A DNA stretch of 64,000 nucleotides from Nepenthes gracilis (taxonomy: Eukaryota > Streptophyta > Magnoliopsida > Caryophyllales > Nepenthaceae), in the NCBI GenBank assembly GCA_033239525.1, contig BSYO01000025.1:1212001-1276000 (forward strand), written 5' to 3'. Position numbers and translations under genes: made by a program. The number at the start of each line of letters is the position of its first letter. Position 1 is the stretch's first letter. Under the pieces are notes generated by a model, which worked only from the letters and a program-made list of their open reading frames with translations, had not been told where the DNA came from and ran no database searches. Shown here in pieces: positions 63,318 through 64,000 of the stretch.

Positions 63318-63329
63318 TCCCATTAAATA

Positions 63330-64000
63330 TTATATTTTCAACTTATTTCAACTTCAAATCTTTACTATTTCTCCTCTCATTAAATCAACTCCCTCCATAA
63401 ATTACATTAAATATTATACTAATTACCCACTTAATAAAATTCAAAATTCCTATTCATTGAGCACATGCCATTTCAAAACTTCAAGAAAAATAATAGAACA
63501 GAAGAATAATATCAGCAAAATATCCAGTAATCATTCCTTTGATATTTTGAAGGACAAGTCATCTTATCTGTCAGTATATTTTAATATATTTGTAATAAAT
63601 CAAATGAATAAATAATAATAAATATATTCATAATATCTAAAATATGATTAAATAGTATCCCAAAATCATTTCGTGACTGAAAAATCCAATCCGGAGATGC
63701 ATTCTAAAATCTTATCTTGATGGCTTCTATCTTTAGAGGAAGAAAGTGAGAAAAAGGGGAACTTTATGATCCACTAGTAACAGTGTGATCAACTTCATCT
63801 CTATAGTAATAGAAATGCACACATGTAACAAGCGTATTGATCCTCGAAAATGCATTGTATTAATTGATTGTTGAACATAATATGTAGAAAGAGTATTGTT
63901 GTATATCTTGCTTTTTCATAATTTATTTATAATCTTTTTTTATATGTCAGATTTATTATTTTTAGTTTTTGAAATTTTAAATGGCCCCAAATATATATAT
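63330..64000. other. AT-rich intergenic DNA to the window edge
   Basis: No gene or repeat recognised. Confidence 0.6.

Overview
The window is nuclear plant (angiosperm) DNA. It has long AT-rich introns with GT-AG boundaries, a microtubule-associated KLCR-type protein, a seven-helix SWEET sugar transporter, plant LTR retrotransposons and MITEs. I see no bacterial-type operons and no tRNA, rRNA or CRISPR array. The SWEET protein reads closest to the SWEET4 group, but I would not name the species or family.

Left part (1-22144): two protein-coding genes lie head-to-tail on the + strand. The first is the 3' half of a glutamine-dependent NAD+ synthetase gene (8 exons, stop at 9306). The second is a complete 3-exon kinesin-light-chain-related gene (11276-22144, 611 codons). 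Their introns are loaded with mobile DNA: a Copia-like LTR with a primer-binding site, at least seven copies of one MITE family, a hAT-like MITE, a 440-bp TRIM element, and a 3.8-kb LTR element with a perfect 5-bp target duplication. That last element carries captured fragments of an aminoacylase-1 gene and a NIK-type receptor kinase gene.

Middle (22145-38446): mostly AT-rich intergenic DNA with a diverged minisatellite, several tandem duplications and one complete five-exon SWEET gene (33709-36613, 258 aa).

Right part (38447-64000): no recognisable conventional gene. A 6.6-kb coding-poor Gypsy-like element (two ~1.28-kb LTRs on the minus strand, Tat-type primer-binding site eroded by transitions) abuts an array of ~5-kb modules present three times (45427, 50178 and 58029). 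Each module has a TATA box preceded by ~172-bp tandem repeats, a set of miniature phase-0 exons encoding variants of an acidic D-P-[IM] motif, and an inserted LTR with palindromic W-box cores. The second and third modules are separated by a duplicated fragment of the Gypsy-like element. In the third module, 61450-62290 is a fine-scale interleaved mosaic of two other parts of the array. That is either extreme template switching or an assembly-consensus artefact. The mini-exon array is the best candidate here for something undescribed, but the evidence that it is a functional gene is weak.
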